DNA from: Larus michahellis
Lineage: Eukaryota > Chordata > Aves > Charadriiformes > Laridae
Length of the DNA: 64,000 nt
Reading direction: 5' to 3'
Assembly (NCBI RefSeq): GCF_964199755.1
Contig: NC_133897.1
Coordinates: forward strand, 70,674,661-70,738,660
Translations under genes and position numbers: made by a program
Notes under the pieces: generated by a model
Seen by the model: only the letters and a program-made list of their open reading frames with translations
Databases searched by the model: none
Told to the model about the DNA's origin: nothing
Part shown: positions 22,805 through 34,997 of the stretch, one piece after another
How positions within the stretch are numbered: position 1 is the first letter of the stretch
How the letters are laid out: each line of letters opens with the position of its first letter

Positions 22805-23505
22805 CTGTAAGAGGAGGGAGGGACAAAATAAAGAGGACACATTTTATCTCATTAGAAATACTAGACACAGATGAAACAAAGTAATCGCTGCATAAAGGGT
22901 TTTTCATAAAGCATCATTTCAAGAAAAAATGGCCTCCATATAATTTCTAGCTTGTTTCTGATCTGTTACAAAGGGCTTCTCAAAAATACTCATGTTGCTA
23001 TCACTACTGACTTTTCTACTAAAAAATTATTTTACAAGGTTTAAACAACTACTGGGAAAAAAATAAGCATAGTGAGAGATGCCCATTTTTCCATGGAATT
23101 CATAGTCAAAGTGAATTCAACAGATGTCATCAGTGACACTGTGGCTGCATATACCAATACACAGAGATTTCTGCATCTTGTGTTGAGACGAAGCTTTGCT
23201 GCTACTGTCCTATTTTAAAAAGCAAAAGGAAGAAAATTGTTTGTTTCTTCAATATTGCATAAACTTATGTTACATAGTTCCATATGATATGCAAATATGA
23301 AACTTATTTTAAACAACTGGTGCCAAAGAAAACATATTTCCCGCTATATAAACCAGAAGGACACGGTGGAAAATGGATGCCATAGCTTTTCCCTTCTTAG
23401 AAAAATAAAGCCGAAAAAAGAAGTGCTGGATATCCGAAGTTCAAAATGAAATCTTGAACGAAAACATGAAGGAAGGCCATTAGTATTACCAAGAAATAAT
23501 TTTAC
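22805..23505 (-). other. E2F3: E2F3 intron (marked box to last exon)
   Basis: This 701-bp GT-AG intron runs from GTAAAA at 23505 to CTTACAG. No other feature was seen. Confidence 0.9.
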
Positions 23506-23641
23506 CTTTGGAAAAGGTTTTGGAAATATTTCCGTTGTGGTCCTGACTATAGGTTTTCATCGGACTGAGGGCATCGTTTTCCTCCGGGCACAGATAAACT
23601 TCAATAGGTCCTTGAGTACTAGATAAATGTATCAATGCACT
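23506..23641 (-). CDS. E2F3: E2F3 coding exon: end of marked box
   Basis: The 136-nt exon encodes [45 protein letters not shown] and the first base of a Glu codon. [11 protein letters not shown] is the end of the conserved marked-box region, used by E2Fs for dimerisation with DP and for specific partner contacts. The start is set at CAG|AGT (23641) because the upstream exon ends in phase 0 with PDPVE and vertebrate E2F3 continues with Ser; using TTAG|CAG three bases earlier would add one Gln (a possible NAG variant). The donor is AAAG|GTAAAA. The [13 protein letters not shown] part is less conserved, as in other E2F3 proteins. Confidence 0.96.
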
Positions 23642-26493
23642 CTGCTAACAAAACAAACATCAGTAAGGCGTTACACCAATGAACATGACAGAATATTGAC
23701 AATACAGAGTAAATTCTTACTGAGGTGTGTTTGAATACGTTTTTTACTAACCAAGAGAACCTGAAATCCCCCCTGCTTTTTTTATTTTGAAGATGTGAAA
23801 TGCTTGGCTAATGTACCCTGTACACTGGAAGAGAACGTGAAAGCTTTTCCCACTGTCTGCAGTGCACAAATGTCGGAAGCCCACCCATTTTATATGTTGT
23901 ATCATAACCAGAGAGACATAAAGGCTTGAACTCCTATAATTTTCTTATAAACATAATAACCTGGAGCATTCCGATGGAAGAAAACCATGGGATGCAAGTC
24001 ACAGGTTTTATTATTATTCATAACAATGTTATTGGATTTATTTGTGTAAATGTTTCTGCTTTAAAAGAATGCCAAGACGTCCTTCTCACTCACCCCAAAA
24101 CCTTCAGCATTAGTTCACGCTGAACTCAAGTAGCTGTATGTAAGTTCCTCTGCTTATCAGGGAAGTTTTTCCAAATAACAAAAAAAGAAAGAACATGCCA
24201 TTTTCTTCACCCCACCCTGTTTATATAAGTCCTTCTGCCCCCTCAAGGCAGCAACTCTAATTTTGATGGTGTTTCTGAATAACAGTAACTCCTAATTCGT
24301 CTCAAGAAATTACCTTTTCTTAACTTTCACACATTGATGCAATACAACAAGATGACATATATAGACAGATAGAAAATGTGCAAAGTTGCTCTTAGTTTTA
24401 TGATGGAAAATCGTAAATGACTCCAGTCAAAAATAAACCCGCTCCAGCTGTATTGCATTAGCGGTTTTTAAAAGTATGAATACAGGCTTTATATACCTCT
24501 TCACAGGCTTGTTTCAAATACATTTTATTGTGCCCTCTGACAAAAAGCTCCTCATATTATTTGCGTTCTGATGGTTATGTAGCATAATAGTCAGCATTTA
24601 CAAGTACAGAGAAACAACAACTGAACAGGGATACCCCAGGGCAGAGAAAACAGTTAAGAGTACTTAGGGCAATGCTAAAGATAATTAGAAATAAGGAGAT
24701 GGGAAGAGCAGGAATTGGGGAAGGTACTGCTGAGTGACTGAGGTATGCACAAAAAGACACTGAAATGTAACTGCAAGTGAGAGAAAGAAATAGGACTTCT
24801 ACTGCCTGAAGCTGAACATTAAATGTATAAGTTGGGCATAGCGGTTAAGGGAGGTCTAGGCGCTAGCTTTAATGACTGCGCGCATCTCTCTCTACCCGCC
24901 TGATTTCACTGAATAAAAAAAAATGAAGCGTAATGCCTAGGGAAACAAACAGGAAAGCAAGCAGTGATAACGGTACATATTTATGGATACTGATGAAAGA
25001 TATCCCCTTCCTCACAGCAGCAAAATTACTTATTCTTCCAAAACCTGCACCTATGTTCAAAGGGGAAATTAAGGACAAAGGTAGGGTGGAAAAAAAGGAT
25101 ATAAACCATAATGGGCCTAAGCAAGCGAAGAATAATGTTAGTAAAAGAAATGACAGAGCATCTGGAGTCTGTTCCTGCCCGCCCGGCAGCAGGTGGCCCT
25201 GGGCTCAGCAGAACCAGCCCAAGAGCAGGTATGAAGGAATAACGTAGGAATATGAATACAGCACGGAGGTTTCTGGGGTTTAGCCCTATGTCTAATTGCT
25301 CCTTGAGAGATAAAATTAGGTACGTTTTTGAATCTCTACAGCAGTGGCTCGTGCAAATTATTTGCGCTTGCCCAACATACTTGGGTCTGTCATAGCAACT
25401 GGGAATTGCAAAGCAGCTCACTTTTGCCACCGAGAGATAAAATCCCAGGAACAGCTGAACCATGCGGTTCATAAACCATGAGAGGAATGACAAAAAGTAA
25501 AGCTACTCCCTGAGGATATCTTCAAAGAAAAGCCACCTAAAGCATTTTTCTCTGCAACTGTGACATCAGGTAAGAAAAGGGAGAAGCACCTAAGCTACCC
25601 TAGACATCTACCTGGGCTAAGGAAAAGAAACAAAATGAGGATAAAAGAACGAAAGCCAGGCATCTCATATACAAAAGCTGGCACTTAGGGAGAGACTGTG
25701 GCTTGAACAGCAAGGGGCAAAAGAAGAGGGACACAGCTGAACACAGCCAGCTTCAGAAATAGAAGTACTTATTGTAAAATAGGAAAGGAAATCTCCATCC
25801 CCTACAGACTTCACAATAGCAAACAAGAAGTGGACTAGCTGAACATACAAAGTTTTACACAGGCGTGTAAAATCAGTGTCAATGAAGCAAAGATGATGAT
25901 GGAAGAAGGAAGGGCAAGAATGGATTCTAGGAGTAAAACACAAGTTTCTGCAATAACTGTCATACTTCAGAAAAGAAAATCCTACATGAAAACATATGTC
26001 TCAATAAATTAGGATATCAGTAGTACGAGTCATCAAGATGCTTATGGCTTTCAGTTATCCATGAACTTCATAACTAAAACTACATAAAGCTAAAAAAAAA
26101 AAAAAAAAAAGCTGAATCTCTTAAGAGAAAGATTTTACATGGTTACAAACAGGAAGTTTCAACTGTCAAGGAAAAGCTCTTCTTTTGCCATAAATTATGG
26201 CAAAAGAGAATAATCTGTAAATAGTGTGGATTACTCTGAAGGACAGCTGGAATTGAGAGAAAAGGAACAAAAAATGATTGCTTTGTGTAAAATGATTTGT
26301 AAAGATTCCCCTTCCTTTTTTTTTTTTAAAAAAAAACCCCACACCTCCAAAGTTTGTAAAAAGATGAATATAGGACTGTACACCAATATAATCCAACTTG
26401 GGCATCGGTTACCACAGTAAAACTCACAGCACACTTCCTCCATCTGTAGAAAAATGATATACAACCCGGCAGGAAAAGCCAGGTTCTCCTTAC
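23642..26493 (-). other. E2F3: E2F3 intron (within marked box)
   Basis: This 2,852-bp GT-AG intron runs from GTAAGG at 26493 to TTAGCAG. I recognised no repeat family in it. ORFs here are short and without recognisable features. Confidence 0.88.
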
Positions 26494-26608
26494 CTCCACT
26501 GGGTCAGGCACTTCAAGTCTTGTTTCTGGAGGAGCTTTCACAACTATAACAGTTTGGTCTTTAAGGCCACTAATTTTTCGAATATCTTGATACGTCACAT
26601 AAGCTAAT
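26494..26608 (-). CDS. E2F3: E2F3 coding exon: start of marked box, after a U12-type intron
   Basis: The 115-nt exon encodes (R)[38 protein letters not shown], the classic start of the marked box. Its first base is the third base of an Arg codon AG|A whose first two bases come from the exon ending at 29264. To keep this frame the exon must start right after TTAC, so the intron ends in AC rather than AG. An ordinary reading (ATTAG|CT) would give a frame that does not join the upstream exon through any GT donor. The 3' end is GTGGAG|GTAAGG. Confidence 0.96.
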
Positions 26609-29263
26609 GTAATCACCGTTAAGGAATTTTCCAAGCCAGGTTATGATATATTCAGACTATTAGAAGACACAGAATTCTTTAAATTATTTTTCCATTTTCT
26701 CATGGCTACGTTGTTCTTAGGCCAAAGTTTTCTGTTCTCTACACTGGTTGTGATTGCAGTGAAACTGTGTGGGAATTCCCCTTTGATCTAACAGCTGGGG
26801 CCACTACCAAGTGAGAAAAGGGATTCTCCGTGCTGAGTCCTTCTCTCTCTTCTCCTTCACAGGCGTAAAGTTACATACGCCAAAGCTCAACAACGTGCAA
26901 TTACTCGCAGACTGTGCAAAGCCAAATTTTTTACAAACTTCCTATGAAAATGCAGAGAACTGGAAATCACAGAAAAAATGTAAAGGAACTTACAGATGCG
27001 TGTTTTAGATGTGCATACACAGTATCTTTTTGAAGTCATCAATAAAATAATAATTGCAATTTTCATTTGGGGCGTTGTAAACATATGTATATTTATTTAT
27101 TCATTTATATTATATGAAATTATTTCAAAATACTGTTTACACAACTACTTCAAACAACTTGACAGTGCAGAAAGTTGATTTCTGCATAAGCACAGAACGA
27201 ACAAAACTATTTTGCTGTTCAACGTGATCTTTTTTCCAAATCAACGTGAGCATTTTGGTGGGTTACTGCACGATGGCACCTCACTTACTGACCTGTGGTG
27301 TCACAGAGCTTTTGGTCACAAAATATAAAACAGCCGCAATCACACGCAAGCGCTTCCAGCTCTTTAGTTTTGTCATCCATGAGGCATCTAGCATAATATT
27401 TATGCCAAAGAAATAAAGAGCCTAATTTATTATTACGCTTTTTGGGGGGTGTAAATGTGAACAATTTTGGTAAATGCCTACTGCTACCACAGGGTAAGAC
27501 AAACTGCCTGAGGTCAAAACGCCAATACATCTCACATCTGACTCGGACCAGATGCAAAGTAACAGGTCAGGGGGCAAAACGACGGGTCAGCTTTCAGGCA
27601 AATGGCTTTCATCAAGGCTTCCACCACTCCTAAACTAAGGTTTAGTAAGGTTTGCAAAGGCAGAGTACACACTACAGCAACAGTGGCTGTCGCTATGTGG
27701 ACAAAGGAAAGGATCACGTGGTTTTCGTACAGAAAACCAATCTTCCTTGCTGTGGCTAAAAGCTCCCCATGCTAATGCCGGGCATATCCCAAAACGTTCA
27801 AGGTAGTGATCAGTTACTCTCTGATTCTATTTATAAGGAGGAAGCACACAGCTGAGACACAGTGTTTTGGCACTACCTACTCATGAGGGAGAAGAAAAAC
27901 ACTTTCAAAAGCAGAAAGTTTGCCCTCAGAGATTAAGCAAAGGAAGGGGCTTCTCAGCTCTGTGAGTGCTCAGGAGGACACCTCATGTCACACTGCAGTG
28001 AGGTGAGCGAAAGGCCATACTGGGACGCACTCGGATTCATCCCCAGGTTTCCCACTTCCACATTCCTTCCTCAGTAATCACTAGTATTATCATTAGAGTC
28101 ACAGAAGGATTCGGGGGATACGCTCTCCTAAACCCAAAAGCATGAGGCCAAGACGCTGCTCACGCTGCTCCCTCCTTGCCCACCCCCAGGGGAGGCAGCA
28201 AACTCCAGGCAGGCAGCTCTACCACAGCAAACCGCACTAGAAAAAGAGAGAATTTTAATGCTCAGTTTTGTTTTTCTTTAATCTCTTTGTGGATCAAGGC
28301 AGTGCTGACCCTACTCCCTATGCCACTCGCTGGTCTTGCTTTCATACCCACTGAGATGCAAGCACAATCAAAAGACAATAATGACATAGTTCACATTACA
28401 TTTCACTGACACTCCCACAGTTATTTCCTATCCTTCAAAATAGAGAATAAGTCCACCTTATTAGATGGCTCTTTAAGAACGACCGGCTATTGAAAGTAAC
28501 AAATGTTTTCACGTCAGCATTTAATAAAATGCCCTCTTCTCTTGCTAATAGGTGGGAAATCTAGTGAAAATGAGAATTGGTTACTTACAAGGGGTATTAG
28601 CAGCCGAAATACCAGGAAGTCATATGAACCTTATGCAACTGAGCTTTGCTATTACATCAAATAATTAAGTCTAAAATAGACATTTCGAGAGCTCATAAAA
28701 CCTTTATCTGTGATATTCTATTATAGATTCTCTAATCAGGAATCTAAAAATTTGTTGCAAGTCTCAGACTAAACTGACTGCCAACTTTATTTTCCTCTCT
28801 GTGTCTGTAATTTATATATATGTTAGTTAAATGTAAAAAAAAAAAATTAAGTAATGAGTACATACGCAAGTCTTTGTTACCTTAGTAAAGACTTCGTCTA
28901 CATGCCTTTATAATTACTGCACACATAAAAATGAGTTTGCTCTGGGCTCAAGAGTTGAAAAAAGCACAGGTTTTTGATGTTACCACTCATTAATCAGCTA
29001 AATTCTTGGTTCTACTCTATGTGAACATGGATGTTAATTAATCAGCTCCTTCATACACCACCTTTTTTTTTTTTTTGGCATTCCAGATGCATTACAGGTG
29101 CAAGTGGCTTAAGTAACTTTTATATAGAACTACATTAAAACCCATTATTCTCACTGCTGGAAATTTCTGGTGCTTCGTATCATGTTACTTAGAGGAATTC
29201 TCTTAGCGTTACAGAGCACGGCAAGATGACTGACCACCTTTCAGGTTTTGGCAAAAAGGATAT
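26609..29263 (-). other. E2F3: E2F3 minor-spliceosome (AT-AC, U12-type) intron
   Basis: The intron starts ATATCCTTTTT and ends TTCCTTAACGGTGATTAC. ATATCCTT is the full U12 5' splice-site consensus and TTCCTTAAC is the exact U12 branch-site consensus, ending 9 nt before the terminal AC. Length is 2,655 bp. Both exon boundaries keep the E2F3 frame (ENQ-AG|A-LAYV). Members of the E2F family are known to carry U12 introns. This intron would require U11/U12, U4atac/U6atac snRNPs. Confidence 0.95.
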
Positions 29264-29422
29264 CTCTGATTCTCTGAGTCCTCTGTGAGCAGCTTGAGGT
29301 CCAGGGTGCAGCTTTGGATTAGCTCATCCAGTTTCTTCTCTTCCTGAGTCAGTTCGGTCACCTCCTTCGTGAGGCCTTGACGCTGTGCCAGCATGCCACC
29401 GTCCTCTGACAGACTGCAGCCC
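29264..29422 (-). CDS. E2F3: E2F3 coding exon: leucine-zipper/coiled-coil dimerisation region
   Basis: The 159-nt exon encodes [52 protein letters not shown] and two bases of an Arg codon. The heptad-like leucines ([22 protein letters not shown]) form the coiled coil that pairs with a DP protein. The acceptor is CGGCAG|GGG; its first G completes the ATG split from the previous exon (AT|G). The 3' end is AG|ATATCC, the AT-AC donor. Translation past 29264 ([10 protein letters not shown]) is intron. Confidence 0.97.
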
Positions 29423-30006
29423 CTGCCGATACAAAGAAGGAAGACACCCTTTCAGCATTTTAGCCTTTGTAAAACTTGACCCTGTGCTATGGGAAAGGGA
29501 AGAAGCAGGGGTTTCACACTGCAGATCGAGCCCTTAGCCCCTTCTCCATACTCCTGCCTGTAGCGAGTCAACATACGCTATGCTTTCCAGAAAAAGCATC
29601 TTTTTATCATAAAAACACATTTTGGAACTGCCACCAAGATGGAAAAGTGGAATATTTCAAAGTGCTTACAAAATCTTGCTTTTAACTCCCCTCTCCTCTA
29701 ACACCCTGAAAAAGACCAAGAGAGGCAGTAGGTAGAGATGTGTACCCAAAAACTTACTCCACTTGCAGAAGCAAATGAGTTAATCCAGTATTCAGACAAA
29801 ATGCCAGTTTCTAATTTCCCTGACAAATGCTATTTATACCCTGAAAACCTGTCTTAACGCAAAAAGAAAGCTTTATCCTGATAGAAGGCATTGTGGGTGA
29901 TTGCTTGGAGCAAAGTGTTAGAATGGAAGGTGGGAGAAGAAAAACACTGCTGCTCTGTGACAGTGAAATCAGCCAGCAGGAATGGAAAAGGATAATGAAT
30001 ACTCAC
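29423..30006 (-). other. E2F3: E2F3 intron after the DNA-binding exon
   Basis: This 584-bp GT-AG intron has donor AT|GTGAGT and acceptor CGGCAG. No other feature was seen. Confidence 0.9.
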
Positions 30007-30226
30007 ATCCACTGAATGTTGTTTTTGGATTTTTTCTTAATGAGATGGATGCCTTCCAGTACATTGGTGATATCGTAAATCCTCCTTTTTTGCACCTTGA
30101 GGACCTCAGCCGCTCTGTTCAAATCTAAGACCCCATCAGGAGATTGGCTCAGCAACTGAATGAACTTCTTTGTAAGAAGGCCAAGTGATGTATCATACCG
30201 AGTCTTTTCTGAAGGAGATTTTGGGG
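30007..30226 (-). CDS. E2F3: E2F3 coding exon: winged-helix DNA-binding domain
   Basis: The 220-nt exon encodes nearly the whole E2F winged helix: (T)[77 protein letters not shown] in the recognition helix contacts the TTTSSCGC core of E2F sites. The exon follows acceptor TTTCCAAG at 30227 in phase 1 (A|CC = Thr) and ends AT|GTGAGT. The exact [20 protein letters not shown] context distinguishes activator E2Fs 1-3, and the neighbours fix it as E2F3. Residues before PKSPSEK in the open frame are intron. Confidence 0.98.
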
Positions 30227-32576
30227 CTTGGAAAGGAAGAAAAAAAAAAACCAAACCCAGATAAATCAATTTTCTCCCTTTGGTTCCGAAAGCAGCATCC
30301 AGAAATGAAAGGACACATGTTACAGATATTTCTTTAATTTTTACTAAAGAAATCTCTCAAACCTCTGCATTAAGACACAGCTTACCATTGGGTATTTATT
30401 TGTATTTCAAGATGTACTTTTCCAGAAGTCACAGGTACATGAGCAAATACATACATTTTTTTAAACGCAAATATTTCCATTAGTCTGACGGATACATATA
30501 GCAATATTCTACTTAGGCTTTCACTATGTGAATTCTTAATAGTATTTTTAGTATCTATTTATCCTGGCAGCGATACCAAAAATTCCCCTATGATGCTCCT
30601 TCATCAGGCTGATATCCAGCTTTCATCAGGGTTTGACTTTCCCCTCTTGTCAGGTAAGTGTTTTTCACATGCAATTAAGCAGGACTTTGGTGTACTTCAG
30701 TGGGTGAACACAATGACAGATTCCATCAGCGCCAGACTCCACGGCGTAGGGAAAACTCAAGTGAATTAGAGGAGATTGACGTAAGATACAATTTATAATC
30801 ATCATTTCTCCATAACCAAGCAATGCTCAAACCAGGCAAGAGTATCCACTTCTTTTAAATCAGCTGTCAACAAACAGCTTGGACCTTACTAGACAACTTG
30901 CTGTTTTCATGCACAAATGTAGCAACTATGTTCCTAACAGATGAGCTCTTAAAAGTTTAAATACATAGATCAGAATAATTTCTAATTCTCAATGTTCAAA
31001 GCCTTTGTGTCAAGGGCTTTATTAGAAGTCTGCTGGGTTGAAAGCTTCCCTGTTAGCAAAACCTTTACTGTATGTCTCAAACCCTTCCTTTGCTTCAGGT
31101 GAGGTCAAACATTATGCAGGATGGTTCTTAGGCTGATCTGGTAGTCATTTTCAAGTTTTCGGGTGGTTGTTTTCAAGGTCCCACACTTAATTGCAGAAGC
31201 CAGTCAAAACTGAAATCCTACCTGAAAGTGAACCTTTAGATTACCCTGAAATATTTCACAGGATATGATGGCTTTTCAATGAAAACCAAGTCATTGCCTG
31301 TTTGCAAAGAGAACCTGCTGTATCTCATTTTTTGGTAGATTCCGGGCTTGTCTGCACTGGGACATGGAGGAATATCCGTATCAGTTAGGTGACCTTCTGA
31401 ATTTAGAGCAGGGTGGTTTCTGTTTGTTTGTTTGTTTTTCCTTTGAGTTTTAGCAAAGAGTAAGAGGATCAGAGTGAGAAAGACAAAAGGTTACTTGACC
31501 CGCACCTAAACTGGCCTGTGCTCCTGGTCATGCAGCAAGATGTTCTCTGTACAGCCTTATCAACAACACCACAGCAGCATCCTACGCTCTGAATGGTACT
31601 GAACTTCCATGAGAACACACTTCAATTTAAAACAGACTTTGTTTAGCCTCATGAAGTTCAGTTTAATTAAAACAACTGTGGTTGGTTGACTTGTACACTT
31701 TAAGTTCATATCTTCAGCTAATCTCACTTTTCCCATCTGCCTCAATAGAAACAAGACTTAGTCTGGTGAGGAGGGACAAGCACGCATTCTTGTCTCTTGC
31801 TCTCCCATCACTACCACTGCTGACTCAGTCCTCCCCTTTCCCCATTCCCCTCCCTCTGCAAGCCTAATTCTGCTGAAATCCCCCAAACAAGATGGCAAGG
31901 CTACCCCCCAGCCCCAGCTCCTGCTGCAAGAAACCTACTGCCCGAGGCAATACAGATGTGTGCAAAAATGAATACTTGCAGCAACTGAGCAGTGGCAGCA
32001 ATAATCCAGTCCTATTGCAGGGAGGGAAGGAAGATCAGAGCCCACAAAAGAAGCATTTAGCGCGCAATGCTGCTGGGGAACAGCTACAGCTCATTGCAAA
32101 TCCCTGCCAGGGGGAAGGAGCCCTGCCCATCGGCTGCTGTAACTTTAGCAGGAGGAGGAGGCTGGCCTGATTAGCCTTGCCTAATAACTGTGCATTTGAT
32201 CCCACCAGAATATCCTGATTCCCCCGCATCTACCTCTCCTAAGCATCCCCAACTCCGTGTCCTTGGCTGAAGAGGAGGTCCTGGAGGGAGAGGCTGCAGG
32301 CTGCCCAGCAGGCAGAGGGACAGACCTCCCAGCCAGGACCTTCAGCATCCGCTCAGCAGCTCCACACCAAGCGATGAAGGCTGCAAACTTGTTGTACTCT
32401 GCCTGGCTGTGGGGTTGAGAATGTTCCATGAACATCCAGGTGAGGAGAGTAATGAACACGTTCCTTTAGCTAGGCAATGCAGCCCGTTGCACTGGTTTGC
32501 TCTGGTCTCAAGCTGGTAAAATAAAAAAAAACAACAACCACCTCTGTGCCATACAGTGTGTTACTAGTTCCCTTAC
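30227..32576 (-). other. E2F3: E2F3 intron 2
   Basis: This 2,350-bp GT-AG intron has donor AAA|GTAAGG preceded by the split Thr codon's A. It contains a (GTTT)n stretch near 31420-31437. The 92-codon minus ORF at 32181-32459 has no recognisable domain and is not flanked by a convincing acceptor-donor pair. Confidence 0.9.
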
Positions 32577-32688
32577 TTTTGGGGCTATCTGGACTTCTTG
32601 TCGCAGCTCTTCCTTTCCCCTTTGGAGTCTTTAGTCCTTCGGCAAGATACTGGTGGCCACTTTCTCCTAGCTCCAGCCTTCGTTTTGC
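32577..32688 (-). CDS. E2F3: E2F3 exon 2: cyclin A-binding motif and nuclear localisation region
   Basis: The 112-nt exon encodes [37 protein letters not shown] plus one base. KRRLEL is the RxL cyclin A docking motif of E2F1-3 and part of the nuclear localisation signal. TPKGKGRAA...SPDSPK is the basic linker before the DNA-binding domain. The acceptor is a strong pyrimidine tract then AACAG|GCA, phase 0; the donor is CCCAAAA|GTAAGG. This is the first exon shared by the E2F3a (exon 1a) and E2F3b (exon 1b) isoforms in mammals, so either upstream first exon must end in phase 0. Confidence 0.97.
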
Positions 32689-34976
32689 CTGTTAAAAAAA
32701 ACATATTTTTTTTTTAATTGATGGATGTTAAGAAGTGTATTTCACTTTATCAAACACAATATTGGGGCTATAGGAAAGGCAGACAGCAGTGAACTTTTCC
32801 CAGCAAGGTATACAGTACAGCTTCATACCCCATATTCATCACAAGGGAATCTGAATATTTACTGGAATCCCAAGGTGGACTTAGATATGTCACTCTCTAA
32901 GGCTAGGGTGATGGGGGTTTTATTTGAAAATTCAGCAATTTTTTTAATTGGAAAAGCCGAGCAGCAGCTGTATGATCTACTTCAGTCTAGTCTGGACCTT
33001 CTTAAATACATATGAAAGATTTCTACCCTCACTCGAGTTCAGAACTTTTCAGCTATCAACAGCAAAAAGCATCTCAAGCACGCACACATACGAGCCCACA
33101 AAGCTACATTTCTTTTGAAAAACTCTTTATACCCATCTCAGTTTGTGCACAGGTAGTATTAGTGCAAGTTACGTTTTTCCTTCACCATTTGAAAGGATGG
33201 CTCTGAGAACCAGCAACTTCCACTTCCATCAATGAAATATGAGACATGACATCAAGAGCTGCATGGGACAACTGTTCTCTGCTTCTCAGTAATTTTTGTC
33301 CTCATTGAAAGAACAACCGCTACATCCATTTCACATTAACTAGCACATTTGCATTAAAGCTGCCTACATAAAAGCAAGGTGGAGCAAAAGTACTGTCAAA
33401 AAGGTGATGCCTGAAAATCAGCTATAAATGTTCCATTCAGATCAAGAAAAAAGCTGTGTATACTTGCATAATAAAAATAATGAACGAAACTGTTAAACTA
33501 TGCAACACAAACTGCAATGAAAACCACCACCAATATGAATTTTATTCCTAAACAGAAACATAATCTACTATCTTTGGAAACAATTCTATACCCTGCCATA
33601 CTACTCAAGTTACTGAAATTTAATCTGGGGATGTTTGTTATCCTAACAATAGAAAGAACATTACCTGGGAAGACACAGGAAAAGAAGAAAAAGAAGTTTT
33701 ATGTCTAATGAAGTTTAGCCAAATAGCTGTTTCTAAAGAATGCTGTTTATCCAATTAGGTTGAATAATTCAGAGTATTGTATTTGCTTGCTCTTTAGACT
33801 TGCCCCAAAGGGTTCCATCATATTCTGCTCCTCAGTGAACCAAGACAAAATAATACATTCTGCTATGGAGTTGTAGACAGATATTTCTGTGTTGTGGATT
33901 TATCTTATGTGTTTTACTTTGGGTCTGCAACCTACAAATGGCTCCAGATAAATGAATTTTTACGCATTTATTTACGGATAGCTAACTAACACCTTTGCGC
34001 CGGACTCCACTTGCAAACCTCAAGCTTATTAAAAGGCGAGTTAAAGCAAATGAAACTTGTATAAGCCCACGGTGTAACAGCATGTGCAGAGTGCTCAAGC
34101 CACACTTCTCCGTATTTTGTGTGAAGGGGTGAGGCACTAATTCATCTGTGACTGAATCGAGAGCAAAACTGAACTAACTGCATCCTTCTAAGCAAGGCAG
34201 CCAGCGGGCGCCCAGCAGCCCATCGCTGTCAGCTTCTAACGGCGTGAAACACCTCTGGTCCTCTCCCCGAGACATCATCTCTGTAATCCAAGGACACAGA
34301 CTTCAAAAAGGTCAACCGTTAACAAAAGCATCCAGCTAATATGTTTAGCCAACGTAATTGGATTAAATTAAGATTACAGCTATTCCAGAGGGAGAAATAC
34401 ATTTCACACTTTTTTTTAAGTAAGTGGTTTTCCACCCTGGAGAACTATAAGAGAAAAGGAAGGAGGGGTGAAAAGGGAACAATTCAGGGCGTGGGAAGAC
34501 TAGGCCAAAGGGATACAATTAAAGATAAAAGAGAATCTCAAAACCAGGTGTGAGGAGAAGGAGAAATGCTAAAGACTTAAAATCCAGAGATTTGCAGCGG
34601 CTCTCTCCGTCAGAACAGAAACCCTGGTTTGGACGACACATCAAAACTTTTTGCCTGAACTTGTTTGCCAGACACACACAATGGTATTTTGCCCCTACTT
34701 TTGTGGTTAAACACTTACAACTTTCTCCTGTGAACTTCAAATAATCAGGTTTGGTAGCGAGAGAACATAAACAGCATCCTTTGGCTGCGCGCAGCAGCGC
34801 AAGCCTGCCCGTGTGTGTCAGGGGGTGTTACAAACAACACGCTCTTGGGGGTCCCTCCAGCGTACTGTCCCTTCGGGCACTACGAGCCTAAGGACTGGCT
34901 TCTGGAAAAATACCAAACGGCAAAAGAGTGCTACAAAATACTTATGTTGCGGGGCATGAAGCATACAGAAAACCTG

Positions 34977-34997
34977 CAAGAGAGAGAGAGAGAGAGA
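34977..34997. repeat. (AG)n microsatellite
   Basis: About ten AG units occur in E2F3 intron 1. Confidence 0.85.
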
